A stretch of 64,000 nt of DNA from Rhizobium sp. PP-CC-3A-592 (GCF_003217095.1 NZ_QJSR01000003.1:367375-431374); one strand, 5' to 3'. Positions 1 to 9,362 are shown, counted from the stretch's first letter. A program made the numbers and translations. Notes: generated by a model from the sequence alone, not told the origin.

Positions 1-586
1 CGCCGGCGAGGTCCGACATGCGCAGGTCGGCCTTTCCGGCCAGCCGGTGGTTGGGCCGGGTGACCACGCCGAGCGGCAGCGACACCATGCCGATGCGCCG
101 CACATTGCGCGGCACCCGGATGTCGAAGACGAGGCCGAGATCGCATTCGCCTTCGGCCACGGCATTGGCCACCTGCTGAGAACTCATCACCCGTACATCG
201 ACGGCGATGCCGGGATGCGATCGCCAGAAGGCCTCGAGCGCTTCCGGCATCAGCCCGCGCGACACGCTTTCGATGATCGCCACCGACACCGTGCCCCGGT
301 GCAGGCCGTGCAGCTCGTTGATCTCGTTGCAGGCGCGGTCGAGTTCGGAAAAGCTCTGACGGGCATGGTAGAGCATCAACTCGCCGGCGCTCGTCAGCTT
401 CAGCCGCTGGCGCACCCGCTCGAACAGCGGCAAGCCGAGTTCCTCTTCCAGCTGCTTGATGATGCGGCTGACCGAGGAGGGCGCGACATTGAGGAGCTGG
501 GCGGCCTGCCGCATCGAGCCCAGTCGTGCCACCAGCTGGAAATAATGGATGCGGATGGCGACGAGGCCGAGCCGGTATGGGTCCAT
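1..586 (-). CDS. LysR-family transcriptional regulator, C-terminus cut by window edge
   Basis: The minus strand encodes about 195 residues of a LysR-type regulator beginning with ATG at 586. An N-terminal winged helix-turn-helix is clear (residues about 12-70, with 'AAQLLNVAPSSVSRIIKQLE' as recognition region), followed by the first half of the periplasmic-binding-like effector domain. The start overlaps the adenine deaminase stop as TGATG, so the gene is the last member of the minus-strand purine operon and probably senses a substrate or product of that pathway (inference). The remaining third of the protein lies outside the window. Confidence 0.9.
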   Translation of the reverse strand, partial: MDPYRLGLVAIRIHYFQLVARLGSMRQAAQLLNVAPSSVSRIIKQLEEELGLPLFERVRQRLKLTSAGELMLYHARQSFSELDRACNEINELHGLHRGTVSVAIIESVSRGLMPEALEAFWRSHPGIAVDVRVMSSQQVANAVAEGECDLGLVFDIRVPRNVRRIGMVSLPLGVVTRPNHRLAGKADLRMSDLAG

Positions 587-2385
587 CAGACCCGCTCGAA
601 CAAGGGCTGCAGCGCCATCTGCGGCACCAGCACATTGCCCTTGTCGGTGATACGAATTTCCGGAATGACCGACAGGGGGATCAGGTTGAAACCCATATAG
701 GGAATGGTGCAGCCCGCCTTCTCCCATTCGATTTTCAGACGTTTGACGTCTTCCGCCACCGCATGGACGCGCTTGTCGGAGAGAAGCCCCGCGACCGGCA
801 GTTCCACCATCGCGGTTACCACCCCGTCCATGACGACGCAGACCCCGCCCTGCACAGCCTCGATCGCGTCCAGCGCCACCTGCATGTCGGCCTCGCTGGC
901 ACCGGCGACGATGATGTTGTGGCTGTCATGGCCGACCGAGGAGGCAACCGCGCCACGCTTGAGGCGGAAATTGCTGAGCAGGCCATGGCCGACATTGCCG
1001 TCCGATTTGCCGTGCCGCTCCACCACGGTGACGAAGCAGAGGCCATGGCGGTCGAAGTGGGTCTGCCAGTCGTTGGCAGGTTCGAGTTCGACGGGGACAT
1101 GGCCGAGCATGATGCCGGGCAGTTCCGTGCGGATCGTGTGCGCGATCACCGTCTCGGTCGGCAGATCGGGCGTGAGCTTCAGTCCCTTGGGCAGTTTCAC
1201 GGTGCTATAGGCGGCGTCCGGATAGCGGTAGGGGCGCGACAGGGTCTCCTCCAGCACGGGGGTGATCGTCCGCTGATCGACCACGAGTTCGCCGCCATAC
1301 CAGGTGCTGACAGGGGCGAGATCGTCGCTGAGAAGCACGAGATCGGCGCGACGCCCGCCGCCCATGCCGCCGATCTCGCCGTCCATGCCGAAGCGGGTGG
1401 CGCCATGCAGCGAGCCCATCGACCAGGCCTGTTCGGGCGTCATGCCGGCCTTCACCGCTTCGCGCACCACCCCGTCGAGCCCGAAGAACAGGAGGTCGTC
1501 GGCATCACGGTCGTCGGTGCAGACGGCAACGCGTTTATGAGACGCGCCAAGCTCGGTGATCGTCCGGATCGCATGCGGCAGGGAATGCCAGGCGGTCGTC
1601 GGCGGGCCGCCGCGCAGGAACAGCCAGATACCGGCCTCCAGCAATTCGTCGGCGATCTCCCGGTCGATAGCTTCGTGGGTGTCGGTGACGCCGGAGGCGG
1701 CATAGGCGGCGACGAATTCGCGGCCATAGACATGGCCGGAGACCGGCCGGCCGCGCGAAAGCGCCGCGGCCAGGATGGCATGGGCGCGCTCGTCGCCCAT
1801 GGCGACGGGAACGAAATCCATCTTCTCGCCGAGAGCCACGGCTTCCGGCCACGCATCGAACAGCGCGGCGATCTTGCCCGGCGTCAGATCGCCGCCGGCG
1901 GTTTCAAGTTCGGGCGAGGTGGCGGGAACCGTGCTCGGAACGGTGAGGAAGATCGACAGCGGCGCGTGGCGCGCATCCTCCAGCATCGCCTCCACACCCG
2001 CCACGTCCATGACGTTGCCGATCTCGTGGCTGTCGCAGAAGATCGTCGTCGTGCCGTTGAGAAGGGCGGCCTCGGCATAGGCGCAGGCCGTCACCATGCT
2101 GGATTCGATGTGGATATGCGGATCGACCAGCCCCGGCGCGAGAATCCCGCCCCGCGCATCGTAACGCTTCGCCCCGCCCTTGTGGCTTCCCGCGGGTTTG
2201 ACGGCGGCGATGCGTCCGCCCGAGATCCAGATCTCCCGCTCCGGCAGGATCCGCTCGGAATAGGTGGAGAGCACCCGCGCATCCCCGATGACGAGATCGG
2301 GATCGCGGCGCCCGGACGCGACATCGGCAAGCCTGCGCGTCATTGTGGAGAGTGGCTGGACAGAAAAGCGGGTGAGAGGCTGCAT
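586..2385 (-). CDS. ade: Adenine deaminase (amidohydrolase superfamily)
   Basis: This 599-residue protein matches bacterial adenine deaminase, which converts adenine to hypoxanthine and ammonia in the cytosol. The metal-binding 'DPHIHIESS' sits at residues 88-96 and the family motif 'DSHEIGN' near 119-125. Length is normal for the family. The ATG at 2385 is chosen because a GGAG lies 9 nt upstream and the frame further upstream has no family-like sequence. It lies between the GST-like gene and the LysR regulator, with which it shares a base. Members of this family can also act on modified adenines, which would suit a methylpurine cluster, but specificity cannot be read from the sequence. Confidence 0.93.
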   Translation of the reverse strand: MQPLTRFSVQPLSTMTRRLADVASGRRDPDLVIGDARVLSTYSERILPEREIWISGGRIAAVKPAGSHKGGAKRYDARGGILAPGLVDPHIHIESSMVTACAYAEAALLNGTTTIFCDSHEIGNVMDVAGVEAMLEDARHAPLSIFLTVPSTVPATSPELETAGGDLTPGKIAALFDAWPEAVALGEKMDFVPVAMGDERAHAILAAALSRGRPVSGHVYGREFVAAYAASGVTDTHEAIDREIADELLEAGIWLFLRGGPPTTAWHSLPHAIRTITELGASHKRVAVCTDDRDADDLLFFGLDGVVREAVKAGMTPEQAWSMGSLHGATRFGMDGEIGGMGGGRRADLVLLSDDLAPVSTWYGGELVVDQRTITPVLEETLSRPYRYPDAAYSTVKLPKGLKLTPDLPTETVIAHTIRTELPGIMLGHVPVELEPANDWQTHFDRHGLCFVTVVERHGKSDGNVGHGLLSNFRLKRGAVASSVGHDSHNIIVAGASEADMQVALDAIEAVQGGVCVVMDGVVTAMVELPVAGLLSDKRVHAVAEDVKRLKIEWEKAGCTIPYMGFNLIPLSVIPEIRITDKGNVLVPQMALQPLFERV

Positions 2386-2479
2386 GGCGATCTCCGGGGA
2401 TGGGTTGAGATGAGCGTGACGGGTTGTTCTGTCTGTCTTTTCTCCCGCAGAAATGGCCGATCCTCCCGATCGTCCAGCC

Positions 2480-3112
2480 CTAATGATAATCCGGGATGCC
2501 CGGCATCGTGATGAAGCCGTCGAGCGCGCGGACGCGGCGGATCCAGCGGCGCAAGGCGGGGAACGCGTCATGATCGATGCCGTAGTCGCGACTGAGTGCG
2601 AAAGAGGGAAAGAGGGCGAGGTCGGCGAGGGTCGCCCCGTCGCCGCAGAACCAGTCCTGCCCGTCGAAATGCCGCATCGTCATGTGGTCGTCCATGGTGC
2701 GGAACGCCGCGCGTGCCCGTCTACGCAAGGCGTCCGCATCGCCGGGAACGGCGAACATCGCGTTCAGCCGCGCCTGGAGTGCCGGTGCAAGTGCGGTTTC
2801 GGAAAAACCGAGCCAAGTGACGACGGTGCCGAATTCGGCTGGCGCCTCCGGCAGAAAACGGCCCGCCGGGTCGAAGGCCTTGGCCAGATACATCAGGATC
2901 GCCGCCGTGCCGTGCAGAACGAGGCCGTCGTGTTTGAGAACCGGCAGCGTGCCCTGCGGATTGAGCGCCAGCATGGCGGGCTTCAACTGCTCCTGCCCTG
3001 GAAACATATCGACGGCGACGGAATCATAGTCGCATCGCAGCATGGACAGCAGCAAGCGCACGCGATAACTCGCCTCGTCCAGTTCGTAATGATAGAGTGT
3101 CGGCTGCGCCAT
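2480..3112 (-). CDS. Glutathione S-transferase-like protein, NdmE-like candidate
   Basis: The 210-residue protein has a GST layout: a thioredoxin-like domain (residues 1-80) with the cis-proline stretch 'TLPVL' at 55-59, then an all-helical C-terminal domain. The Glu-Ser pair that normally holds glutathione after the 'DG' turn is replaced by Gly-Thr (about 68-69), which suggests weak or no transferase activity. It is coupled to the Rieske-only gene by a TGATG overlap. In the caffeine-degrading NdmCDE complex, a GST homologue (NdmE) is a structural partner of the Rieske-less oxygenase NdmC. The same role is inferred here from the neighbours. An ordinary GST cannot be excluded. Confidence 0.8.
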   Translation of the reverse strand: MAQPTLYHYELDEASYRVRLLLSMLRCDYDSVAVDMFPGQEQLKPAMLALNPQGTLPVLKHDGLVLHGTAAILMYLAKAFDPAGRFLPEAPAEFGTVVTWLGFSETALAPALQARLNAMFAVPGDADALRRRARAAFRTMDDHMTMRHFDGQDWFCGDGATLADLALFPSFALSRDYGIDHDAFPALRRWIRRVRALDGFITMPGIPDYH

Positions 3113-3753
3113 CAGGCCACCTCGCTCGTGGTTTCCAGACGGAAGCGCAACGCTTCCGCCCAGTGCGCATGATGCTTCTGCCGCGCGACCGGTTGGGGCT
3201 CCGCGCCGAGGAGGACGACATGCGCGCACGTGCGGGCGGGAGTGACCGCCTGCACGGCCACCAGCAGCGTGTCTCCGTCCAGGGTGATCACCGCCGCGGG
3301 GCCTTCGAGCCCCAGCTCTGTCTGGACGGCCGCGGCGGGACAGTCGATCGAGACGCTGCGCACCGGGGCGATGCTGGTATCCGCCCCGAGATCCGGCAGA
3401 AGCGCATCCGCAGAGGCCGTCGCCCAGACGATGCCGTATTTTTCCGCGACCCGGTACAGCGGCACCTTGATGGTCTGCGGCACGTCGAGCTTCGGATGGG
3501 CCGGGATGTAGCGACACTGGCCGGCCGCATCGTACTGCCAGCCGTGATAGAGGCAGGCGATGTGGTCGCCGCGCACGAAGCCGAAGGACAGGCGCATGCC
3601 GCGATGCGGGCAGCGGTCCTCCCAGACATGCGCCGTGCCGCCGGTGTCGCGCCACACGACGATCTCGCTGCCGGAGACGACGGTGCCCGCCGAGGTTCCG
3701 GCCTCGATCGACGACGACAGGGCGACCGGCACCCACCCCTCTTCCAGTCTCAT
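3112..3753 (-). CDS. Stand-alone Rieske [2Fe-2S] protein
   Basis: This 213-residue protein carries a complete Rieske cluster site: C48-x-H50 in 'CPHRG' and C67-x-x-H70 in 'CLYHGW'. It resembles the N-terminal Rieske domain of vanillate demethylase-type oxygenases but has no room for the catalytic mononuclear-iron domain. It probably passes electrons to a separate oxygenase. The best candidate is the Rieske-less catalytic protein at 9436-10293, about 5.7 kb away on the other strand. In NdmCDE the equivalent Rieske domain is fused to the reductase NdmD; here it is free. No reductase gene is seen in the window. Confidence 0.88.
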   Translation of the reverse strand: MRLEEGWVPVALSSSIEAGTSAGTVVSGSEIVVWRDTGGTAHVWEDRCPHRGMRLSFGFVRGDHIACLYHGWQYDAAGQCRYIPAHPKLDVPQTIKVPLYRVAEKYGIVWATASADALLPDLGADTSIAPVRSVSIDCPAAAVQTELGLEGPAAVITLDGDTLLVAVQAVTPARTCAHVVLLGAEPQPVARQKHHAHWAEALRFRLETTSEVA

Positions 3754-3774
3754 GTCCCGCTCCCGTTCATGCGC

Positions 3775-4014
3775 TCAACTCCGTTCGACATCGAGGACGA
3801 TGCAATCCTCGGGCCCGAGGCTGCAGGCCATTTCGAAGGCATCGACGAGGTCGTCCTGACCCCGGACACGGAAGGTAGCCGCATCCGCATCGCAGGCGCC
3901 GACATCGATCTCGATATCCAGCCGCCGGGCGCGGTGCAGCGCGAATTCGGTGAAACTTCCGCACACCATCCGCCCGCGAAACGTAAACCGCGCCGCAGCG
4001 CTCATCTCCGACAT
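3775..4014 (-). CDS. Small acylphosphatase-fold-like protein, active site not conserved
   Basis: A protein of about 79 residues lies 21 bp upstream of the Rieske gene in the same direction and is probably the first gene of the minus-strand purine operon. Its pattern ('FTFRGRM' strand, a helix rich in Arg, and a 'GPEDCIVLDVE' end) can be laid over acylphosphatase. The glycine-rich 'GxVQGVGFR' phosphate loop with its catalytic arginine is not preserved, so enzymatic activity is doubtful. The start is uncertain: ATG 4014 with a GGGA upstream is used, but TTG at 4041 or ATG at 4005 are possible. The fold assignment is tentative. Confidence 0.6.
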   Translation of the reverse strand: MSEMSAAARFTFRGRMVCGSFTEFALHRARRLDIEIDVGACDADAATFRVRGQDDLVDAFEMACSLGPEDCIVLDVERS

Positions 4015-4172
4015 CGGCGTCCCATGCCCTTGCAAAACCAATCCCCGGAGCCCTCAAATTCGCCAGACTGCATAAAAAACTTGCACGTCTTTCTTTTGGG
4101 CATTCTAGGCATTTTTCGCCGCAGTATTCAAGTCGCACGCTCCGATCCGGTGTTGCCTTTTACACATCGCTA

Positions 4173-4339
4173 TTGCGGCAAAAACTCGCCGATACCGAAC
4201 AACCCTGCCTCTTGGGGCCCGGTTTCCCGACGCCGCAAGGCTTTGCGGCATGACGGGACTGCGAAAACGTGCGTCAGGTCCATGCGTTCCCCCCGGATTT
4301 CCCGTGTTGGCCGGCGCATTGCGGGTGCGGGATCCGCAA
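4173..4339. promoter_or_regulatory. Cluster of TTGCGG/CCGCAA hexamers upstream of a sigma-54 promoter
   Basis: The 381-bp gap between the divergent operons (4042-4422) holds five copies of one hexamer: TTGCGG at 4173-4178, CCGCAA at 4233-4238 facing TTGCGG at 4243-4248 (a 6-4-6 palindrome), and TTGCGG at 4319-4324 facing CCGCAA at 4334-4339 (6-9-6). Paired sites 20-180 bp upstream of a sigma-54 promoter are where an enhancer-binding activator would sit. The cognate regulator is unknown and no sigma-54 activator gene is visible in the window. Confidence 0.5.
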
Positions 4340-4351
4340 GGCGCCGCCAAC

Positions 4352-4367
4352 TGGCACACGAGTTGCT
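4352..4367 (+). promoter_or_regulatory. Sigma-54 (-24/-12) promoter
   Basis: TGGCACACGAGTTGCT matches the sigma-54 consensus TGGCACG-N4-TTGCW closely, with the invariant GG and GC ten bases apart. Transcription would start near 4378, about 45 bp before the ATG of the BMP binding-protein gene. This implies that the transporter needs an enhancer-binding activator, typically one responding to nitrogen or a specific inducer. Confidence 0.75.
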
Positions 4368-4422
4368 TTAAAACGAGGCTGGGGCGCGACGTCGCTCAAG
4401 AGAACGACCTGAAGGGGATGCC

Positions 4423-5544
4423 ATGATCGACCTGCGTACACTTTCCCGCCGCGGCTTCTTGAATATGAGCGCGGTCGGAGCGGCCTCGCTGATGCTACCG
4501 GCCGGCCTTGCCCGCCAGGCGCTGGCGGCGACCGCGCTTCCGGCCATTGCCGAAGAAGACGCCGTGATCGGCTTCGGTCATGTCGGTCCCATTTCCGACG
4601 AGGGCTGGACCTGGTCGCACCATCAGGGCCTGCTGGCCGTCAAAGAAGCCTATCCGAAGCTCAAGAAGATCCTGGAAGTCGAGAACATTCCCTATTCCGC
4701 CGATGCGACGCGCACCTATCGGCAGTTCGTCTCGGAAGGCGCCAACCTGATCTTCGACACCTCGTCGAACGGCGACTTCCTGCACGAAGTCGTCAAGCGC
4801 GCCACGGACGTGGCGTTCCTGGAATGCAACGGCCACATCACCATGGACAATCTGGGCTGGTACTACCTTGCCCACTGGTATCCGACCTATGTGCTGGGCG
4901 TGGCTGCCGGCCACCTGTCGAAAACCGGCAAGCTCGGCTATGTCGCGTCCTTCCCGGTGGCCTCCGTCTACGCCTCCACAAACGCCTTCCTGATGGGTGC
5001 GCGCACCGTCAATCCCCAGGCGACGCTCCAGACCATCGTCATCAATTCCTGGTTCGATCCACAGGCCGCGACCCAGGCCGGCACGGCGCTGATCGACAAT
5101 GGCTGCGACTTCCTGTTCGGCATCATGGACGAGGCCGGCTACCTGCAGGTCGCCGAAAAGCGCGGCATCTGGGCCGCGATGTGGAACACCGACATCCGCC
5201 GCTACGGCCCCAATTCCTACGTCTCCTCGGTTATCATCGACTTCAAGAAATTCTATGTCGATCAGGTCGGCAAGCGCCTGGCCGGCACGTGGACGCCGAG
5301 CGAGACGCTGCTGGCCATGGGTGCCGGCGTCGACCGCGACGCATGGGGCGAGAAAGTGCCGACCGATGTCGGCAAGGCCGCCGACGCCGTGCGCGACAAG
5401 ATCCTTTCGGGCTGGTCGCCGTTCGAGGGCGAGATCAAGGATGCCACCGGCACGGTCCGCGTCGCCGCCGGGCAGAAGATGACCGAACTGGAACTGTACA
5501 ATTGGGACTGGTCCGTCGACGGCGTTTCGGGGCTGACCTCTTAA
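4423..5544 (+). CDS. BMP-family (Med/PnrA-type) ABC transporter substrate-binding protein
   Basis: The 373-residue protein is a periplasmic binding protein of the basic membrane protein family, which usually binds nucleosides or purines. The N-terminus has a twin-arginine-like signal ('SRRGFL', residues 8-13) followed by a hydrophobic run and an 'ALA' cleavage site. The mature part begins near residue 37. The family's 'GFGHVGPISDEGW' start and 'SNGDF' loop are visible. It heads an operon with an ATPase and two permeases. Next to adenine deaminase and purine-demethylase-like genes, a purine or methylpurine ligand is the likeliest (inference). Confidence 0.9.
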   Translation: MIDLRTLSRRGFLNMSAVGAASLMLPAGLARQALAATALPAIAEEDAVIGFGHVGPISDEGWTWSHHQGLLAVKEAYPKLKKILEVENIPYSADATRTYRQFVSEGANLIFDTSSNGDFLHEVVKRATDVAFLECNGHITMDNLGWYYLAHWYPTYVLGVAAGHLSKTGKLGYVASFPVASVYASTNAFLMGARTVNPQATLQTIVINSWFDPQAATQAGTALIDNGCDFLFGIMDEAGYLQVAEKRGIWAAMWNTDIRRYGPNSYVSSVIIDFKKFYVDQVGKRLAGTWTPSETLLAMGAGVDRDAWGEKVPTDVGKAADAVRDKILSGWSPFEGEIKDATGTVRVAAGQKMTELELYNWDWSVDGVSGLTS

Positions 5545-5581
5545 GATCCGCATCCTGAGATTGGCATCGTGTGAAGAAGAC

Positions 5582-5624
5582 CCCGCCCCCATGCTCCCCG
5601 ACAAGGGGTTCGGAAGGGGGCGGG
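5582..5624. repeat. GC-rich hairpin between binding protein and ATPase genes
   Basis: CCCGCCCCC at 5582-5590 is complementary to GGGGGCGGG at 5616-5624, with a nested CCCC (5596-5599) facing GGGG (5605-5608). There is no U-run after the stem, so it looks like an intergenic palindromic repeat or an mRNA-stabilising element that favours the binding protein, not a rho-independent terminator. It occupies part of the 215-bp gap before the ATPase. Confidence 0.6.
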
Positions 5625-5759
5625 TCAAAACCCGGCCCCGCCCGCCTTGCCTGAGCCGAAGCGTTCCCGCGTCCACCATCACAGCCCACAAGGTCCCTGG
5701 CCCTGTCGACATCCCCTCACGCACCCCGTTTCCAACCCGCTCCCGGCACGCCGCCTCTC

Positions 5760-7283
5760 GTGCAGTTGAGGGGGATCGCCAAGTATTTTCCGGGCGTCGT
5801 CGCCAACGAGAATGTCCATCTGGAGGTCATGCCGGGCGAGATCCATGCGCTGCTCGGGGAGAACGGCGCCGGCAAATCAACGCTGATGAACATCCTCACC
5901 GGCATCTACCAGCCGGATGCCGGCGAGATCATCATCGACGGCTATGCGAAACAGTTCTCGACGCCGGTGCAGGCGATCGCGGCCGGCATCGGCATGGTCC
6001 ACCAGCATTTCAAACTGGTTCAGGCCTTCACGGTGGCCGAAAACATCCATCTCGGCTGGTCGGACACGCCGCGCCGCGCATCCGCCCATGTCCTGGAAGC
6101 GCGCACGCAGGTGCTCGCCGCCCGGTTCAACCTGGCGACCCGCCCCGGCGCACGGGTGAGCGACCTCTCGACCGGCGAGCAGCAACGCGTGGAAATCCTG
6201 CGGGTGCTGGCCCGCGATGCCCGTGTGCTGATCCTCGACGAACCGACGGCGGTGCTGACGCCGGCCGAAGCGCGCGAACTGTTCAAGGCGCTGCGGGTGT
6301 TCGCCGCCGCAGGCAATGCCGTGATCTTCATCAGCCACAAGCTGGACGAGGTGCTGGAGATCTCCGACCGCGTCTCGATCCTGCGCGGCGGCCGCAAGAT
6401 CGCCACCGAAAACACGGCCGACTGCACGCCCCGACTGCTGGCGCGGCGCATGGTCGGGCGCGATATCGTGCTCGCCGACATGCGCCAGCGGGCGCCGGGC
6501 GCCCGCCCGGTGTCGGCGACCCCGGTCGTGAGCCTCGAAAACGTATCGGCCATCGGAGACGGCGGCCATCTGGCGCTGAGCGGCATTTCGCTCGAGATCC
6601 GCGCCGGCGAGATCGTCGGCATCGCGGGCGTTGCCGGCAACGGGCAACGGGAGCTGAGCCAGGTGCTGACCGGGATGCGACCGGTCAGCGCCGGACGCAT
6701 CCTGATCGAGGGCCGGGAGGTTGCCGCGAGCGATCCCGCAGCCTTTGCCGAAAGCGGGATCGGCCACATTCCCGAAGACCGGCTGCACAGCGGCCTTGCG
6801 CCGGCGCTCAGCATCACCGTCAATGCCGTGATGCGGGAATACAGGCGACCGCCGGTGTCGCAGGGCGGCACCTACCGACCGGCGGCAGCGGCGGCGCTCG
6901 CCCGCGAGATCGCGGCCGCCGCCGAGGTCGCCATTCCGGATTTCGGCATGCCGGTGCGAAATCTTTCCGGCGGCAACCAGCAGCGGCTGGTGGCGCGGCG
7001 CGAGATCCGCATCGCCAGCAAGGTGCTCGTCGCCGCCTATCCGAGCCGCGGCCTCGACGTCGGCGCGATCAACACCATGCTGCGCTACATCGTCGAGCTG
7101 CGCGATGCCGGCGCCGGCATCGTCCTCATTTCCGAAGAGCTGGAAGAGCTGCTCAACCTGTCGGACCGCATCGCCGTTCTCTACGAGGGAAAGATCATGG
7201 GCATCCTCGACAACGACAGGACCGATATCGACGAGATCGGCCTGATGATGGGCGGCCGAATGCGCGTCCCCGGAGCCGCCTGA
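5760..7283 (+). CDS. ABC transporter ATP-binding protein, nucleoside/purine type, two ATPase domains
   Basis: The 507-residue protein contains two fused nucleotide-binding domains. Domain 1 has Walker A 'GENGAGKST' (33-41), signature 'LSTGEQQ' (136-142) and Walker B 'VLILDE' (156-161). Domain 2 lacks a Walker A lysine ('GVAGNGQREL') but keeps 'LSGGNQQR', the arrangement usual for BMP-type transporters. The GTG at 5760 is the first conventional start codon after an in-frame stop at 5652, but it has no convincing ribosome-binding site, so the exact start is open. The permease follows 1 bp after the stop. Confidence 0.92.
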   Translation: MQLRGIAKYFPGVVANENVHLEVMPGEIHALLGENGAGKSTLMNILTGIYQPDAGEIIIDGYAKQFSTPVQAIAAGIGMVHQHFKLVQAFTVAENIHLGWSDTPRRASAHVLEARTQVLAARFNLATRPGARVSDLSTGEQQRVEILRVLARDARVLILDEPTAVLTPAEARELFKALRVFAAAGNAVIFISHKLDEVLEISDRVSILRGGRKIATENTADCTPRLLARRMVGRDIVLADMRQRAPGARPVSATPVVSLENVSAIGDGGHLALSGISLEIRAGEIVGIAGVAGNGQRELSQVLTGMRPVSAGRILIEGREVAASDPAAFAESGIGHIPEDRLHSGLAPALSITVNAVMREYRRPPVSQGGTYRPAAAAALAREIAAAAEVAIPDFGMPVRNLSGGNQQRLVARREIRIASKVLVAAYPSRGLDVGAINTMLRYIVELRDAGAGIVLISEELEELLNLSDRIAVLYEGKIMGILDNDRTDIDEIGLMMGGRMRVPGAA

Positions 7284-7284
7284 C

Positions 7285-8325
7285 ATGGCCACCTTCCGCT
7301 TCCAGCGCATCCCCTCCGCCTCGTCCGGCGTCGCCTTTGCGGCGCGTGCTGCCGCCATCCTGCTGGCCCTCGTCTTCGCCGGTCTCATCCTGGCGGCGAC
7401 CGGGGCCGATCCGCTCGACCTCGGCTGGCAGGTGATCTCTGCGAGCTTCAGCTCCAGCTTCGGCCTGGAAGATCTGGCACTGCTCGTCACGCCACTGATC
7501 CTGACCGGCCTGTCGGTCGCCGTCGCCCAACAGATCGGCGCCTGGAATATCGGCGCCGAGGGCCAGTTCTATGCCGGCGCCTTCGGGGCGGCGGTCGTCG
7601 GCCTGTTCGTGCCCGGCCCGCCGGCCTTCATCCTTCCCGCCATGTTCGCGGCGGGGTTGCTGGGCGGCGCGCTGTGGATCCTGATCCCGACGCTGGCCCG
7701 CGCCTATGCCAATGTCAACGAGCTGATCACCACGCTGCTCCTCAACTTCGTTGCCATCCTCCTCGTCTTCTACGTCTCCACCAGCGTCTGGCGCGACCGC
7801 ACCGCCAATTCCGCAACGCCGCGCATGTCCGCCGAAATCCCAGACTTCTGGGGCTCGGTCCACTGGGGCCTGCCGATCGCGGTTCTGGTCGCCGTCGCGG
7901 TCGGCCTGTGTCTCGCCTTTTCGCGCTGGGGCTACGAGGTGCGCCTCGTCGGCTCCAATCCGTCGGCGGCAAAATATGCGGGGATCCCGGTGCGCCGGCA
8001 CCTGATCGCGGTCATGCTGCTGTCGGGCGCGATCGCCGGCCTGGCCGGCATGCTGGAGGTGGCAGGCACCGTTCACCGGCTTCAGGGCGGCATTTCCAAC
8101 AATTACGGCTATCTCGGCATCATGGTCGCGGTGCTCGCACGCTCCTCGGCCATCGGCGTCGTCTTTTCGGCCGCGCTGATGGCCTTCATCCTCAACTCCG
8201 GCATCATCCTGCAGACGCAGGGGCTGACGACTTCGGCGGTGCTGGCCATTACCGGGCTCATTCTGTTTCTCACCGCCATCGGCGACGAACTCGCCCATTA
8301 CCGCATCACGCGCGACAAGGCGTGA
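7285..8325 (+). CDS. ABC transporter permease, BMP/nucleoside type (first)
   Basis: This 346-residue, very hydrophobic protein belongs to the branched-chain/nucleoside permease family. About eight to ten membrane segments are visible, with the family signature 'QIGAWNIGAEGQF' near residues 82-94 and 'GSNPSAAKYAGI' near the coupling loop. It starts one base after the ATPase stop and is followed by the partner permease 11 bp downstream. Together they would form the inner-membrane channel for the purine-like ligand. Confidence 0.92.
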   Translation: MATFRFQRIPSASSGVAFAARAAAILLALVFAGLILAATGADPLDLGWQVISASFSSSFGLEDLALLVTPLILTGLSVAVAQQIGAWNIGAEGQFYAGAFGAAVVGLFVPGPPAFILPAMFAAGLLGGALWILIPTLARAYANVNELITTLLLNFVAILLVFYVSTSVWRDRTANSATPRMSAEIPDFWGSVHWGLPIAVLVAVAVGLCLAFSRWGYEVRLVGSNPSAAKYAGIPVRRHLIAVMLLSGAIAGLAGMLEVAGTVHRLQGGISNNYGYLGIMVAVLARSSAIGVVFSAALMAFILNSGIILQTQGLTTSAVLAITGLILFLTAIGDELAHYRITRDKA

Positions 8326-8336
8326 AGGAGCAGACG

Positions 8337-9272
8337 ATGGATCTTCTCACCGGCCTCTTCACCACGGCCTTCCTCGCAGGCGGCGTTCTGGCACTGGCCG
8401 CCCTCGGCGAGGTGCTGGCCGAGCGGGTCGGCGTCGTCAACCTGGGCGTCGAGGGTCTGATGGCGATGGGGGCGCTGACCGCCATTGCCACCGTCGCCGC
8501 CGTACCCTCGCCCAGCATCGGCTTTCTGGCGGCGCTGGCCGTCGGCGCGCTGTTCGGCATGGTGTTTGCTTTTGCGACCGTGATCCTGCGCGCCAACCAG
8601 GTGCTGTGCGGGCTGGCGCTGACGCTGATGGGCAGCGGTCTCGCCTCCACCATCGGCCGTGCCTATTCCGGCATGCCGGCCCGCGCCGTCTTCCCGGGCG
8701 TCGAAGTGCCGATCCTCAGCACCCTCCCCGTTCTCGGCAAGGCGTTCTTCTCGCAAAACATCCTCGTCTACCTGATCTACATCATCCTGCCGGTCGGGCT
8801 GTCGATCCTGATGTTCCGGACCCGCCACGGGCTGAACCTGCGCGCCGTCGGCGAGAACCCGGCGGCGGCCGATGCGGCAGGCATTCCCGTAACGCTGATC
8901 CGCTTTGCCTATGTCACCGCCGGCTCGGCGCTCGCGGCGGGCGCCGGAGCTTATCTGACCCTGACCTTCGTGCCCTCCTGGTCGGACGGCGTGGTGGCCG
9001 GTCGCGGCTGGATCGCTGTGGCGCTGGTGATCTTTGCGGGTTACCGGCCGATCCCCGCCGTGCTGTCGGGCCTCCTGTTCGGCTTCATCACCGCGCTCGG
9101 CTTCGTCGGGCAGGCGCGCGGCTGGCCGGTCGCGCCCGCCTTTCTCTCCATGCTGCCCTATCTCGGCACCGTGGCCTTCATCATCGTGCCGGTGCTCGCC
9201 TTCCAGCGCATGCGCCGCATCATGGCCGCCCCCGCCGCCATCGGCCTGCCCTATTACCGCGACGTCCGGTGA
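8337..9272 (+). CDS. ABC transporter permease, BMP/nucleoside type (second)
   Basis: This 311-residue membrane protein is the second permease of the BMP transporter. It shows the family motif 'VGVVNLGVEGLMAMGA' (about 32-47) and 'AVGENPAAADAAGI' before the last membrane segments. ATG 8337 is preceded by GAAGGAG at a good distance. It is the last transporter gene; the Rieske-less oxygenase gene follows after 163 bp and may be co-transcribed or have its own promoter. Confidence 0.92.
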   Translation: MDLLTGLFTTAFLAGGVLALAALGEVLAERVGVVNLGVEGLMAMGALTAIATVAAVPSPSIGFLAALAVGALFGMVFAFATVILRANQVLCGLALTLMGSGLASTIGRAYSGMPARAVFPGVEVPILSTLPVLGKAFFSQNILVYLIYIILPVGLSILMFRTRHGLNLRAVGENPAAADAAGIPVTLIRFAYVTAGSALAAGAGAYLTLTFVPSWSDGVVAGRGWIAVALVIFAGYRPIPAVLSGLLFGFITALGFVGQARGWPVAPAFLSMLPYLGTVAFIIVPVLAFQRMRRIMAAPAAIGLPYYRDVR

Positions 9273-9362
9273 CCGGAGACTGCCCATGTTCACGCCATCC
9301 GTGAAAGACATCGCCCCTCTCGCGACCTCTAGCGGCGCTGTTCTCGCCCGGGCCGTTCGAGG

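Noticed and set aside
526-2511. Long open frame on the plus strand across the adenine deaminase gene (661 codons)
   Set aside because: It is antisense to a gene with clear catalytic motifs, is rich in Arg, His, Asp and Gly as expected of a high-GC shadow, and resembles no protein family.
5561-7435. Long open frame of 624 codons overlapping the BMP ATPase in another frame
   Set aside because: The sequence is Arg/Pro/Ala-rich without family motifs, whereas the frame 5760-7283 has full ABC ATPase motifs.
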